DNA of 64,000 bases from Gracilimonas sp965227215 (GCA_965227215.1 OZ245729.1:620001-684000); one strand, 5' to 3'; numbered from the stretch's first letter, positions 44,290 through 53,745 are shown. Translations and numbers: made by a program. Notes: generated from the sequence alone by a model not told the origin.

Positions 44290-46317
44290 TTACTTCTCCC
44301 CCTTCATCTTATACTGGAATACTTTGTCGTTAACCTGGTGGTCTATATCAGAATCCGGATCAGGATAGAGATCGTCCGGGTCGGTTGTTTCCCGGCGGGT
44401 AAGTTTTGACTTGATATCCTTTTGACGTTCCATCAGCTCCAGCTTTTCGTCGCCGTTAGCGGCCGCAATTTTATCAGCCAGCTCATTTTGTTTATGCCGA
44501 TAAAAGTTAATCTGAGCGGCCCGAATCGAGCTTTTTGCGGTTTTATACGGGTTTTTATCCTTCTCGTACTTCAGTCCCACTTTCTCCTCATGCCGATCAC
44601 TGGCGGTATGCTGCTCCAGTAATACATCGCCTACCAACCGAGGAAAAGGTTCGTCCATGCCGGAATAGGTATTTACAGAAATCTCTTTTTCTTCTTTGTA
44701 TCGCTCAATGATATCCTCATAAAACATTCGCAGCTCATCATCTTCAAAGAGTTTAGAGTTGGTGAACGAACAAATGTATTCAACCATGCTTCGCCCATAA
44801 GTGATCATAAGTCGGATCAACTCTTTCTCAAAGTGAGGCTTTTTCCTGGAGCGGGGCTGAGCTCTTTCCGAAGCAAGCTCACCGGAGGGATGTGGTGGTT
44901 CATCGTCCGGGCCGGAAGTATGTTCATAAGCTGAGGGACCTTGTTCCTCCTGAAAACGCTGCCTGGCTTCTTCCCGGCGTTGCGAACGCTTTTCTTCCCA
45001 GCGCTTGTCGTTCATCACCCGTTCCAGCTGTTCGTATAAATCGCTTTCTTTCACCTTCTGGAACTTCTGCATCTTCTGATGCAGATACTGCACATACACC
45101 TGCCGCTGGATGGAATCTTTGATATTGGCAATCGACTCCAAAATTTCTGTAATAACCTTGGGTATTTCTGTCGGCTTTTCCAGACGGCCTTCTTCCCCGG
45201 CCTTCAGCAACAAAAAATCCACAAAATCCCCGGCCTCTTCTTTCTTTAGCTCTTCAAACGATTCTTTCCCGAACTGCTTCACAAACGAGTCCGGATCCTG
45301 ATCCTCAGGCAGCTCCAGCAGTTGCACTTCCATGCCTTCGGCCAGTGCGATATTGATACCTCGCTTCATGGCTGTTTGTCCGGCATCATCAGAATCATAG
45401 ATCATTACCATACGCTCGCCATAGCGGTGCAAAATCTTCATTTGTCCGGGTGTGAGTGATGTCCCGCTACTGGCCACCACGTTCTTAATGCCGTGTTCGT
45501 GGAGAGTAATTACATCGGTATAGCCCTCCACTAAAATCACTTCCTTGTTCTTACGGATCTCATTCCTGGCAAAATTAACCCCGTACACCACCTCGCTCTT
45601 ATTATATACTTTGGTTTGTGAGGAGTTGATGTACTTCGCCGTTTTTTCATTCCCCAGAACCCGTCCCGCAAAGGCAATTACTTTTCCGGTGGGATTGAAT
45701 ATGGGAAACATCAGCCTTCCCCGAAAAGTATCGTAAAAGCCACTACCACGATTACTTGGTTTAATCAGGTCAGCTTCAACCAAATAGTTCTCATCAATAC
45801 CGGCATTTTTGGCCGCTTTCCATAATTCTTCTCCACCGGAAGGGGAAAAACCCAGGCCAAATTTCTTATACACTTCCCGGTTATATCCTCGCTTTTCAAG
45901 GTATTTGATGGCTTTTTCAGCTTCCGGATTTTCAACCAGGTTTCGGTAATAGAACACTCCCGCAAATTTTAAGGCGTGATATATCCCTTCGCGGAGCTGA
46001 GTGTTCTCGCTGGGCTCTTCGTTATCTTCTTCAGGGATGAACACTCCATAACGTTCGGCAAGCTGACGAACCGCTTCATTAAAGCCCACACCTTCCTGAT
46101 CCATCACAAACTTAAATACATCCCCGGATTCCCCACAGCCAAAGCATTTAAAAATCTCGAGGCGGGGCGTTACGTTGAAGGAAGGTGTTTTTTCATCATG
46201 ATAAGGACAGAGTCCTACAAACCCACTGCCCGACCGCTTCAGCTTCACATAGTCTGAAACCACCTCTACGATATCTGCCGCTGCCCGTACTTCCTCTTTT
46301 TTCTCGTCACTTATCAT
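44290..46317 (-). CDS. dnaG: DNA primase DnaG
   Basis: A 675-residue primase that makes RNA primers at the replication fork. The N-terminal CHC2 zinc ribbon is complete (Cys and His in CPYHDEKTPSF, the Cys pair in CFGCGES), counted as Cys39, His42, Cys60 and Cys63 from the longer start. A TOPRIM core follows, with VEGYTDVI and MIYDSDDAGQTA. The C-terminus is a long charged helical region for DnaB binding. I prefer ATG 46317 (MISDEKKEEV); ATG 46323 adds two residues. It stands alone, without the rpsU-rpoD neighbours seen in proteobacteria. Confidence 0.96.
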   Translation of the reverse strand: MISDEKKEEVRAAADIVEVVSDYVKLKRSGSGFVGLCPYHDEKTPSFNVTPRLEIFKCFGCGESGDVFKFVMDQEGVGFNEAVRQLAERYGVFIPEEDNEEPSENTQLREGIYHALKFAGVFYYRNLVENPEAEKAIKYLEKRGYNREVYKKFGLGFSPSGGEELWKAAKNAGIDENYLVEADLIKPSNRGSGFYDTFRGRLMFPIFNPTGKVIAFAGRVLGNEKTAKYINSSQTKVYNKSEVVYGVNFARNEIRKNKEVILVEGYTDVITLHEHGIKNVVASSGTSLTPGQMKILHRYGERMVMIYDSDDAGQTAMKRGINIALAEGMEVQLLELPEDQDPDSFVKQFGKESFEELKKEEAGDFVDFLLLKAGEEGRLEKPTEIPKVITEILESIANIKDSIQRQVYVQYLHQKMQKFQKVKESDLYEQLERVMNDKRWEEKRSQRREEARQRFQEEQGPSAYEHTSGPDDEPPHPSGELASERAQPRSRKKPHFEKELIRLMITYGRSMVEYICSFTNSKLFEDDELRMFYEDIIERYKEEKEISVNTYSGMDEPFPRLVGDVLLEQHTASDRHEEKVGLKYEKDKNPYKTAKSSIRAAQINFYRHKQNELADKIAAANGDEKLELMERQKDIKSKLTRRETTDPDDLYPDPDSDIDHQVNDKVFQYKMKGEK

Positions 46318-46547
46318 AGTCAATGATGAGCATTTTCAAGCTGTAAATAAAGTGAAAATGTGTATTCATACAGAAAATTTATTTCGGTGGAATTTAAGTG
46401 AACCAAAATTCAGTTTAAAAGTTGTGACAGTACTGTCTTTGAAAAGTTTTCACTGAAATGCTTAGAAATAAAGCGTTGGCGTAGTCTGTTACTATCACGT
46501 ACATTTAGAGCATCATTAGGTCAATAAAATCATCTACACTTCATTTT

Positions 46548-49448
46548 ATGAAAAGCAGGTTTTCCACAGCTTTTTTTGTCATGATGGGTTTTCTCCTCAT
46601 AAATAACACAGCAGGAAATGCCCAAAGTTTGTCTGAATTTCTTTTTGGACAAACGATTCAAAACTTCCCGGCAAAAACCATTGATAAAACTTCGGAGGAA
46701 TATCTCGACTCCCTGATTGTACATACCCCTTTGAAGGAAAAAATCGGGCAGCTCTTTTTTATCCCGGCTGAAGGTGAATTCACCAACCGGGAAGACCTAA
46801 GTTTCAAGCTACTGGAAGAAATGGTGCAAAAGCACCATGTGGGTGGCATCATTTTTATGCACGGAGATATTTACGGGCAGGCTATCATGACCAACAAATT
46901 ACAACGGATGGCCAAATTCCCGCTTTGGATTTCACAAGACATGGAATTTGGAGCTGCTATGCGAGTATCAGGCGCAACCCGGTTCACCCCTGCCATGGGA
47001 GTGGCTGCCACCGGCGACAAGCGTAATGCCTTTATGATGGGTAAAATAACAGCCATTGAAGCTAAGGCTCTTGGGGTTCACCAAATCTATGCCCCGGTTC
47101 TGGATGTAAACAACAATCCCGACAATCCGGTCATAAATGTGCGCTCTTTTTCGGGCGACCCCCAGATTGTATCTGATTTTGGAACAGCCTTTATGCAGGG
47201 AGTTCAAAGTGAACACGTCGTAGCTACAGCCAAACACTTTCCCGGCCATGGAGATACCGACGTTGATTCGCACACTGACCTTCCGGTTGTAGATTACGAT
47301 TACAACCGTCTGGATTCTCTTGAGTTGATCCCCTTCCGTGCGGCTATTGATGGCGGCATTGAAAGCGTGATGAGCGCTCATATTGCCTTTCCTAATCTGA
47401 ATACTGCTGAATTCCTTCCTGCCACGCTCGATTCGGCTATCCTGGGAAGCCTGCTCATGGATTCCCTGAAGTTTGATGGTATGGTAGTTACCGATGGTCT
47501 GGAAATGAAAGGCATCAGTTCCAAATTTTCACCCGGGCGGGCAGTTGTACAAGCGTTAAATGCCGGTGCCGACATTATGCTCCTCAGCCCGGATGTATTC
47601 ACGGCCATCAACGAAGTTCAGCAAGCCGTTGAGGAGGGTGAGATTACGGAGGAGCGAATTAACAAATCCTTTGCCAAGCTGATGCTCTGGAAGCAACAAT
47701 ACGGCCTCTTCGACTCCGAAAATCAGGCTGATATTAATGAGTTGGACACCAAGATAAACACGGCTTTTCATGAAGCTGAAGCCCGCCGTATTGCGCGCGA
47801 GTCTATCACCTTGCTGAAGAATGAAAACAATATTTTACCTCTGCTCCCTTCTGAGTATCCGGAGATCATGGTGGTTTCGGTTGCTGATGACCGGTCGGGG
47901 CAAACAGGATCAGACTTTGTGAGAGAGCTTCGGGACTATCACCCCGATGTTTCCTTTCATATTTATGACGAACGAACCAGCGAGCAGGATAAACGAAGGA
48001 TTCTGAGTAAAGCCGGTGATGTAGACCTGATCATCATAGGATCTTTTTTGCATCTCAGACATGGCCAAACCGTTCACCTGAATTCCGAACAGCAATATTT
48101 TTTGAATAACCTGGTCAAAAGCCGAAAGCCCACCGTGTTGGTTTCATTCGGGAATCCTTATGTGCTTTCTGATTTGAAAGACACCGACGCCCATGTATTA
48201 GGCTGGTACAATTCATCCCAGCAGGTTCATGGAGTAGTGCCTGCCCTTTTTGGCGCCAGCAAGATCAGCGCTAAACTCCCCATCGAAATTCCCGGTCTTT
48301 ATCCGTTAGGGGCCGGTCTGGAAATGGACCATACTACCCTGAGATTCGGAGAACCCGAAGAAGTAAATCTGGATCATGAAGAACTGTTTGAAGTAGACCG
48401 AATTATAAATGAGGCTATTCGGGATTCGGTTTTTCCGGGAGCCGTAGTTGGGATTGTGAAAGATGGCGTTTTGGCTTACAATCGTGGTTATGGTTATCAG
48501 GATTATGAAAAAACAGAGGCAGTCAGAGATACAGATGTATATGACCTGGCATCTATCACCAAAGTAATGGCCACTACAACAGCTATTATGAAGCTGGTTG
48601 ATGAAGGCGAACTTACACTCGATGATCCTGTTGCCAACTACATTGAGCAATTTAATACCGATAAGAAGAAAAGCATTACCATTCGGAACCTACTTCTTCA
48701 TCAAAGCGGACTCCCTCCTTTCCGGGTATATGTAGATTCACTTACCGAGAGGAACCAAATTGTGGAGGCTATTAAGAATGAGCCATTGATCTATGAACCC
48801 GGTTCTGAGTATAGGTACAGTGATTTGGGGATGATTTTATTGGGGGAAATTGTTCATGAGGTAAGTGGCAGCCGCCTTGACCGATTCATGAGGAATGAAT
48901 TCTATTTTCCGATGAATATGTACAGTACTTTTTTCAACCCCGCTTCAACCAGTCGCTGGCTGGTACCCCGAATATCCCCAACTGAAATTGATACTGTTTT
49001 CGATCGCGGAAGAGTTCGCGGCCGGGTGCATGACGAACGCGCCTATTTCATGGATGGCGTAGCCGGCCATGCCGGGTTGTTCTCCTCTTCCATCGACATG
49101 GCCAAGTACAGCACCATGCTGCTGAACGGAGGCGTATACTCCGGTAAAAGATATCTTAAGCCCGAAACCATTCAATTGTTTACGTCCCTGCAATCCGAGC
49201 TCAGCGGCCGGGGACTTGGTTTCGACCGCAAAAGCCCGGACGGCTTTTCCACTGCCGGGCAGCTTGCAAGTGAAGACACTTTTGGGCACCTGGGCTTTAC
49301 CGGAACCAGCCTGTGGATTGACAGAGAGAAGAATATGGCCGTTATTCTGTTAACAAACCGAACATTTCCATACCGGTCGTATGGAAAGCGAATCAGTGAA
49401 ATCAGGGCCAAAGTTGCAGATGCAGCCTATTCCGCAATAACCAATTAA
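46548..49448 (+). CDS. GH3 beta-N-acetylglucosaminidase-like enzyme fused to a serine beta-lactamase-like domain
   Basis: A 966-residue secreted fusion with signal peptide (MKSRFSTAFFVMMGFLLINNTAGNAQ). Residues about 50-600 are glycoside hydrolase family 3: KHFPGHGDT at 229-237, nucleophile Asp316 in MVVTDGLEM, then the C-terminal GH3 domain. Residues about 620-966 are a class-C-beta-lactamase/esterase-type domain with SITK at 669-672, YSDLGMILLG and a HLGFTG motif near the end. Such fusions are known in Bacteroidota and probably act on cell-wall sugars and peptides together. It is one base from the cytidine deaminase start. Confidence 0.93.
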   Translation: MKSRFSTAFFVMMGFLLINNTAGNAQSLSEFLFGQTIQNFPAKTIDKTSEEYLDSLIVHTPLKEKIGQLFFIPAEGEFTNREDLSFKLLEEMVQKHHVGGIIFMHGDIYGQAIMTNKLQRMAKFPLWISQDMEFGAAMRVSGATRFTPAMGVAATGDKRNAFMMGKITAIEAKALGVHQIYAPVLDVNNNPDNPVINVRSFSGDPQIVSDFGTAFMQGVQSEHVVATAKHFPGHGDTDVDSHTDLPVVDYDYNRLDSLELIPFRAAIDGGIESVMSAHIAFPNLNTAEFLPATLDSAILGSLLMDSLKFDGMVVTDGLEMKGISSKFSPGRAVVQALNAGADIMLLSPDVFTAINEVQQAVEEGEITEERINKSFAKLMLWKQQYGLFDSENQADINELDTKINTAFHEAEARRIARESITLLKNENNILPLLPSEYPEIMVVSVADDRSGQTGSDFVRELRDYHPDVSFHIYDERTSEQDKRRILSKAGDVDLIIIGSFLHLRHGQTVHLNSEQQYFLNNLVKSRKPTVLVSFGNPYVLSDLKDTDAHVLGWYNSSQQVHGVVPALFGASKISAKLPIEIPGLYPLGAGLEMDHTTLRFGEPEEVNLDHEELFEVDRIINEAIRDSVFPGAVVGIVKDGVLAYNRGYGYQDYEKTEAVRDTDVYDLASITKVMATTTAIMKLVDEGELTLDDPVANYIEQFNTDKKKSITIRNLLLHQSGLPPFRVYVDSLTERNQIVEAIKNEPLIYEPGSEYRYSDLGMILLGEIVHEVSGSRLDRFMRNEFYFPMNMYSTFFNPASTSRWLVPRISPTEIDTVFDRGRVRGRVHDERAYFMDGVAGHAGLFSSSIDMAKYSTMLLNGGVYSGKRYLKPETIQLFTSLQSELSGRGLGFDRKSPDGFSTAGQLASEDTFGHLGFTGTSLWIDREKNMAVILLTNRTFPYRSYGKRISEIRAKVADAAYSAITN

Positions 49449-49449
49449 T

Positions 49450-50154
49450 ATGAGCTGGAAACTACTTTACGAACGATCTTATGTACCCTATTCCTCAAGC
49501 CAACAGGCATGTGTGGTAGAAAGTATTTCCGGAAAGTTTTACGCCGGAGTGAGGATTGAAAATATTTCTTATCCACTCACTATTCCTGCAGTACAAGCCG
49601 CTTGTGCTATTTGTCTGAGTGAAGGTGAAACCCCAGCTAAAATTTACATTCAGGATTCCACAGCAGAACAATTGGATTATTGGGCCGGTGAATTTGACCT
49701 TGATATCATAGAAACGAACGCCCCTCCCGTTGAAGATCTGGAAGACCTCTTTCACACACCCAAAGAAGAATTAGAAGTACTAGTCCGGTTAAAATCCCTG
49801 CTTGATAAAGCCGTGACTCCCAATTCTGACTTCCCCGTTTCCGCGATTTTATTTACAGAAGATGGATATTTCGAAGGAGTGAATGTAGAAGTTAATGCCT
49901 GGACGCATGGCATATGTGCCGAAAGAGTGGCCATTTCAAAAGCCTTTGCAGCAGGTCAAACTGACTTTACCCTCCTGGAAGTCCATACCCGAAAAGGGGA
50001 AATCAGCAGTCCCTGCGGGGCCTGCCGGCAGGTGATCTCTGAGCTGCTTCCTTATCATAACATTGTGCTTCATCATTCTGATGATACACAATCCGAACAC
50101 CTTTCCCTCGACCTTCTGCCCTTTAGTTTTAAATCTTCTGCATTAAAAAAATAG
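49450..50154 (+). CDS. cdd: Two-domain cytidine deaminase, first domain degenerate
   Basis: The 234-residue protein is a tandem pair of cytidine-deaminase folds. The C-terminal half is catalytic: HGICAER (Cys156, Glu158) and PCGAC (Cys189, Cys192) supply the zinc and proton-transfer residues. The N-terminal half keeps YVPYSSSQQACVV and GVRIENISYPLTIPAVQAACAIC but has lost the CAE and PCxxC residues. This is the reverse of the E. coli enzyme, in which the second half is the inactive one. It deaminates cytidine to uridine for pyrimidine salvage. It starts one base after the GH3 fusion stop, so it is co-transcribed with it. Confidence 0.88.
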   Translation: MSWKLLYERSYVPYSSSQQACVVESISGKFYAGVRIENISYPLTIPAVQAACAICLSEGETPAKIYIQDSTAEQLDYWAGEFDLDIIETNAPPVEDLEDLFHTPKEELEVLVRLKSLLDKAVTPNSDFPVSAILFTEDGYFEGVNVEVNAWTHGICAERVAISKAFAAGQTDFTLLEVHTRKGEISSPCGACRQVISELLPYHNIVLHHSDDTQSEHLSLDLLPFSFKSSALKK

Positions 50155-50241
50155 TTCATCCTCTAAATGGAATTCCTGTAAAATGGGTTAGTCATCAACA
50201 GAATGAATGGTTAATTTGAAGTTTTATAATCAACCTTATTT

Positions 50242-50886
50242 ATGCCCATTAACTTTATCGCCGTACTTGACCACGAACACCTGGAGAATTCGGTTTTCCT
50301 TACCGCTTTTGCCAAATCGCTGGCAAAACTTGGCGACCGCAAAGGACTCGTAATTCACGGTGACAGCCCCTACACCGATCGGCTCATACAAACAGGCATG
50401 ATGAGAGAAGACGCTCGTCTAAGAGCCATTAAAGACCTCAACAAGCGATTAGTTGGGTTGTTTGCTGACCAGGGAATTCCCACCATAGGCATTCATGGAT
50501 TTCAAAAAGGTTTGATCACCAAAGGAGAAGGTGACATCTCCTTGAATAGAGAAGCATTAGATGCCCATCATGCCACTCCTAATTTGTTAATTTCAAGTCT
50601 TGTGGAGCAGAATGGAGCTCCTCAACATGTTCCTTTACCGGAATTCAGCCGTTCGATATCCTCTGAGCTGGATAACACAGATATCCTCTTGTTTTCTAAA
50701 AATGAGAAAGATGAAATCCTGATTTCAGAATCCGAAGAAGAACTCTCCTGGAGTAATCTACCGGCCGGATTTGCAGAAACTTCTCTTCCAGATGAGTTCC
50801 GCAATTTTGATTATCCTGTAAAGTTGACCACCGCTACTGATTTTGCCAACTGGCCATCGCTGAAAAAAGTCACGAAAATCGAATAA
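50242..50886 (+). CDS. Unknown protein, possibly amino-acid-kinase-like
   Basis: I do not recognise this 214-residue protein. It has no signal peptide or membrane segment. The N-terminal half shows alternating hydrophobic strands and helices (IAVLDHEHLENSVFLTAF, RKGLVIHGDSPYTDRLIQ, then DLNKRLVGLFADQGIPTIGIHGFQ) that recall amino-acid-kinase folds such as isopentenyl phosphate kinase, but the nucleotide-binding Lys and glycine-rich segments are not clearly present. The C-terminal part is acidic. It lies 87 bases after the cytidine deaminase gene on the same strand. Confidence 0.55.
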   Translation: MPINFIAVLDHEHLENSVFLTAFAKSLAKLGDRKGLVIHGDSPYTDRLIQTGMMREDARLRAIKDLNKRLVGLFADQGIPTIGIHGFQKGLITKGEGDISLNREALDAHHATPNLLISSLVEQNGAPQHVPLPEFSRSISSELDNTDILLFSKNEKDEILISESEEELSWSNLPAGFAETSLPDEFRNFDYPVKLTTATDFANWPSLKKVTKIE

Positions 50887-51018
50887 TCCGAAAAAAGTTT
50901 AAAATTTATACTAAAAAAGCACTTTTTAATTTGACTCGATATCCCCGATTGAATAGCTTCAACGCACTTTCTGAAAACAGAAAATTTTAACTAATTAATA
51001 ATTTAACGGAGCTACATA

Positions 51019-51195
51019 ATGAGTAGAGTTGAAGAAATCAAAAACCTCGTAGAAGAAACCACTGTAGAAATGGAAAAATTCTACGACAAGGGCAACAAAG
51101 CAGCGGGTACACGTGCGCGTAAAGGCCTTCAGGAATTAAAAAAATTAGCTCAGGAAATCCGTCTTGAGATTCAGGACATCAAAAACAAAGACTGA
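51019..51195 (+). CDS. Hc1-like small histone protein
   Basis: A 58-residue protein from ATG 51019 to TGA 51193-51195, preceded by ACGGAG. It reads MSRVEEIKNLVEETTVEM...FYDKGNKAAGTRARKGLQELKKLAQEIRLEIQDIKNK, the pattern of short Bacteroidota histone H1-like proteins (Hc1 family). It would bind DNA or help compact the nucleoid. It is one long helix with basic and acidic patches, and the KGNKAAGTRARKGLQ segment is the family signature. A strong terminator follows, so it is a single-gene, probably well-expressed unit. Confidence 0.85.
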   Translation: MSRVEEIKNLVEETTVEMEKFYDKGNKAAGTRARKGLQELKKLAQEIRLEIQDIKNKD

Positions 51196-51217
51196 TTTTT
51201 ACAGCTCTAAGTTTTTA

Positions 51218-51247
51218 AAAAGCCGCTTCAACAAGCGGCTTTTTTTA
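51218..51247 (+). terminator. Intrinsic terminator after the histone-like gene
   Basis: AAAGCCGCTT and AAGCGGCTTT pair around a short CAAC loop and are followed by a run of T. It lies directly after the histone-like stop. Confidence 0.9.
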
Positions 51248-51297
51248 TATCCATACATTCTTTATTTACCTGCTGTTCATTAAAATAAATACCCAAC

Positions 51298-52194
51298 ATG
51301 CGCTCACTTTCTTACTTACTGATTTTTTGTTTCTTCATTTCCTGCTCCTCCCCTCAACAACCTGAGACCCTGACCGAACTGGAAACCCTTATCAATTCCA
51401 GAGTTTCTGAGCTTGAAGGCACTTTTGGAATTTCATTTAAAAGTCTTGAAAACCCTGATTTGGCGATAGGAATCAACGAGGATGAACGATTTCATGCCGC
51501 AAGCACCATGAAAACGCCGGTTATTATTGAACTCTATCGACAAGCTGAACAAGGTCGGTTTTCGGTTCAGGATTCTATCACCGTTCAAAATGAATTTGTA
51601 AGTATTGTTGACAGCTCCACTTTTACGATGTCTGTTTCTGAAGACAGTGAACAGGACTTATACTCACTTCTCGGAAAGAAAACTTCTCTCTACCATCTCG
51701 CTTACGAAATGATTACCCGAAGCAGTAATCTTGCCACCAATATTTTAATCGATTTTCTGGATGCTAAGAAAGTGACCGCCACCATGCATGAAATCGGAGC
51801 CGACAGTATGGAAGTACTCCGCGGCGTGGAAGATATCAAAGCTTACGAAGCCGGATTAAGCAACACGACTACCCCCAAAGATCTTCAGATCATGTTTGAG
51901 GAGCTTGCAACGGGTGATTTACTGACCGAAGAATCTAAACAAGAGATCCTATCCATACTGAAAGAACAAAAGTATAACGACATGTTCCCGGTTAAACTTC
52001 CGGAGGATACACCTTTAGCGCATAAAACCGGATGGATTACCAACGTCCATCACGATTCAGGAATCATCTACTTGCCGGATGGAGATGCATTCGTTCTCGT
52101 TTTCCTCTCAAAAAATGCCCCAAACCGTGAGGCCGTTCTGGAAGCCTCAGCCGATATCGCCCGCTATTGCTATGATTTTATGAGTAATCGTTAA
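51298..52194 (+). CDS. Class-A-beta-lactamase-like serine hydrolase, lipoprotein
   Basis: A 298-residue lipoprotein (signal MRSLSYLLIFCFFISC, Cys16) of the penicillin-binding/beta-lactamase class A fold. The catalytic motif STMK lies at 69-72, SSN near residue 143 fills the SxN role, and HKTGW near 240 is the KTG box. The omega-loop region (VEDIKAYEAGLSN) has a Glu in about the right place but differs from classical class A enzymes. It could hydrolyse beta-lactams or act on cell-wall peptides. Activity against antibiotics cannot be claimed from the sequence. Confidence 0.85.
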   Translation: MRSLSYLLIFCFFISCSSPQQPETLTELETLINSRVSELEGTFGISFKSLENPDLAIGINEDERFHAASTMKTPVIIELYRQAEQGRFSVQDSITVQNEFVSIVDSSTFTMSVSEDSEQDLYSLLGKKTSLYHLAYEMITRSSNLATNILIDFLDAKKVTATMHEIGADSMEVLRGVEDIKAYEAGLSNTTTPKDLQIMFEELATGDLLTEESKQEILSILKEQKYNDMFPVKLPEDTPLAHKTGWITNVHHDSGIIYLPDGDAFVLVFLSKNAPNREAVLEASADIARYCYDFMSNR

Positions 52195-52267
52195 GCTACT
52201 TCTCCATATCGAAACATTCTTTGGGTTAAGCTTGTTGAAGGTATGAATATGAACAACTAATCCAGAT

Positions 52268-52570
52268 ATGTATAACGATTTAGCCGACGCCGTAGAATCA
52301 CTTAAAGAGAAAGGCTTTGATAACACCTTTGAACTCGGAAATGACTGCATTACCTGCAAAGAACTGGATGTAGAATACACAACGGATGATCTCTCCATTA
52401 AAGAAACCCATAAGTTTGATCAGGGAACCGACCCCGGCAGCGAGTCCACCGTCTATGCCATAGCATCTGACAGCGGCGTTCAGGGCACGCTGATTATGTC
52501 GTATGGAAAATATGTAGATCCTGAGAAAGCCGAACTTATCGACCGGCTCCTCGAATCTCATGAAGCCTGA
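52268..52570 (+). CDS. Small conserved protein, often mislabelled PRPP synthetase
   Basis: A 100-residue soluble acidic protein. The pattern LADAVESLKEKGFDNTFELGNDCITCKE...VYAIASDSGVQGTLIMSYGKY is found in short Bacteroidota proteins that automatic annotation calls phosphoribosylpyrophosphate synthetase, although the length and the absence of a PRPP-binding loop argue against that reaction. It carries two Cys (CITC). Function is unknown. It converges on the NTF2-like gene, with adjacent stops. Confidence 0.75.
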   Translation: MYNDLADAVESLKEKGFDNTFELGNDCITCKELDVEYTTDDLSIKETHKFDQGTDPGSESTVYAIASDSGVQGTLIMSYGKYVDPEKAELIDRLLESHEA

Positions 52571-53098
52571 TTATTTTCCACTGTATTTTTCGGGGATGGG
52601 ATTAAACTCTGACTCGTGTGCCCAGTAAATGGTAACAACCCACCATCGGTCGCCATCATCAAAAAGCTGAATGCTGTTTATCCCCTTATTAAAGGGTTCA
52701 GCATCTGATTCACTTCGTTTTGAGCCATAGGTACTGAAAAGATGTACTACCCTCCCATAATGATGTTCTTCGCGATGAATCTCATATTCATAAAATCCAT
52801 TCTCTACGAAATATGAGTCAGTGTTTTCGATAAATTCCTCAGGTGTCATCACCTGATATACATTTTTGCCCTGCTGATTTCTTCCTGTGGGGATAAGTCG
52901 TGCTTCCGGAATCACTAAATTTCTGAACCGATCCCAGTCTCTGGGTTCGCCCTTTTCACCTGAAATAGAGGCATATAATGCTTCTATCAGGTTATCGATG
53001 CTTTCCACATCTCTGGCGCGCTGCTCTACACTAACCTGGGCAACAGCAATTTCCACTCCAAACAGAACTATGAGTAGTATGGTATATAGTTTTTTCAT
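52571..53098 (-). CDS. Secreted SnoaL/NTF2-like protein
   Basis: A protein of about 175 residues, started at ATG 53098 (MKKLYTILLIVLFGVEIAVAQ), which gives a clean signal peptide; the ATG at 53146 would put 16 extra residues in front and overlap the upstream gene. The mature part has the NTF2-like cone fold pattern, from VESIDNLIEALYASISGEKG to GRVVHLFSTYGSKR and the C-terminal RWWVVTIYWAHES. Relatives are small ligand-binding or isomerase-like proteins; no catalytic pair can be named. It follows a second NTF2-like gene by 32 bases. Confidence 0.75.
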   Translation of the reverse strand: MKKLYTILLIVLFGVEIAVAQVSVEQRARDVESIDNLIEALYASISGEKGEPRDWDRFRNLVIPEARLIPTGRNQQGKNVYQVMTPEEFIENTDSYFVENGFYEYEIHREEHHYGRVVHLFSTYGSKRSESDAEPFNKGINSIQLFDDGDRWWVVTIYWAHESEFNPIPEKYSGK

Positions 53099-53130
53099 GA
53101 TGTTTTTCTTAAACGTTGAGTGTTCAACTA

Positions 53131-53601
53131 CTATGATTCTACACAATTGGACTGACGACTGGTGTCAACAATAAAGAATATTTTCCAGTCCCCGTCTTTC
53201 TTCACAAGCTGAAAGGAATTCACCCCACAGTGCGAGAATTTGTCTCCTATATAAAATTCAAAAGGCGTCCATACGGTAGCCAGATTACCATCGATATTAA
53301 TGTCATAGCTGCCAATGCGTTCGTCCCATACTTGCTCTTTGGGAGAACCGATAGCGTTTAGAAATGAGGCAAGATTGCCGGTGTTAACAACTACCTCTCC
53401 TTCCGGGTTAGTGGCTACCCTTCTCATAATTGCATCTTTGGTGAAGGTATCGGCCACCATGGCGCTGTCACTTGCTCTCATCCCATCAAACAGTTGCTCT
53501 ATGGTAGCCTGCACATCTTTGACATCCTGGGTTTGAGCATTCACTGATTCAGGGACAATTAACAGAAGAGCTGCAGCTATTAAAAATAAAAAGTGCTTCA
53601 T
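53131..53601 (-). CDS. Secreted NTF2-like protein
   Basis: A 156-residue exported protein with a signal peptide (MKHFLFLIAAALLLIVPESVNAQ) and one NTF2/SnoaL-like domain: TIEQLFDGMRASDSAMVADTFTKDAIMRRVA, then LATVWTPFEFYIGDKFSHCGVNSFQLVKKDGDWKIFFIVDT. It is the first gene of a two-gene unit with a related domain in the next gene, which suggests an ancient duplication, although the pair share little direct sequence. The ligand or reaction is not known. Confidence 0.8.
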   Translation of the reverse strand: MKHFLFLIAAALLLIVPESVNAQTQDVKDVQATIEQLFDGMRASDSAMVADTFTKDAIMRRVATNPEGEVVVNTGNLASFLNAIGSPKEQVWDERIGSYDINIDGNLATVWTPFEFYIGDKFSHCGVNSFQLVKKDGDWKIFFIVDTSRQSNCVES

Positions 53602-53687
53602 CGTAAATCGGTTTGGTTAAAGGTTGAACCGAATTACGTAATAATTTTTGACAAGTTTGTATAAAAATGTAATCACTGAATGATAGA

Positions 53688-53720
53688 TAAAAAAAGCCCC
53701 GACCAAATGATCAGGGCTTC
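53688..53720 (-). terminator. Intrinsic terminator after the PDH E2 gene
   Basis: On the minus strand AGCCCTGATCA and TGGTCGGGGCT form a stem with G-T pairs, followed by a run of T. It lies just past the end of the E2 gene, so it closes the pyruvate dehydrogenase unit. Confidence 0.8.
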
Positions 53721-53745
53721 ACTACATCCATTAATTTAGACTTGG

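Noticed and set aside
52268..52570. Ribose-phosphate (PRPP) synthetase
   Set aside because: At 100 residues, with no PRPP-binding loop, the common automatic label for this family is not supported.
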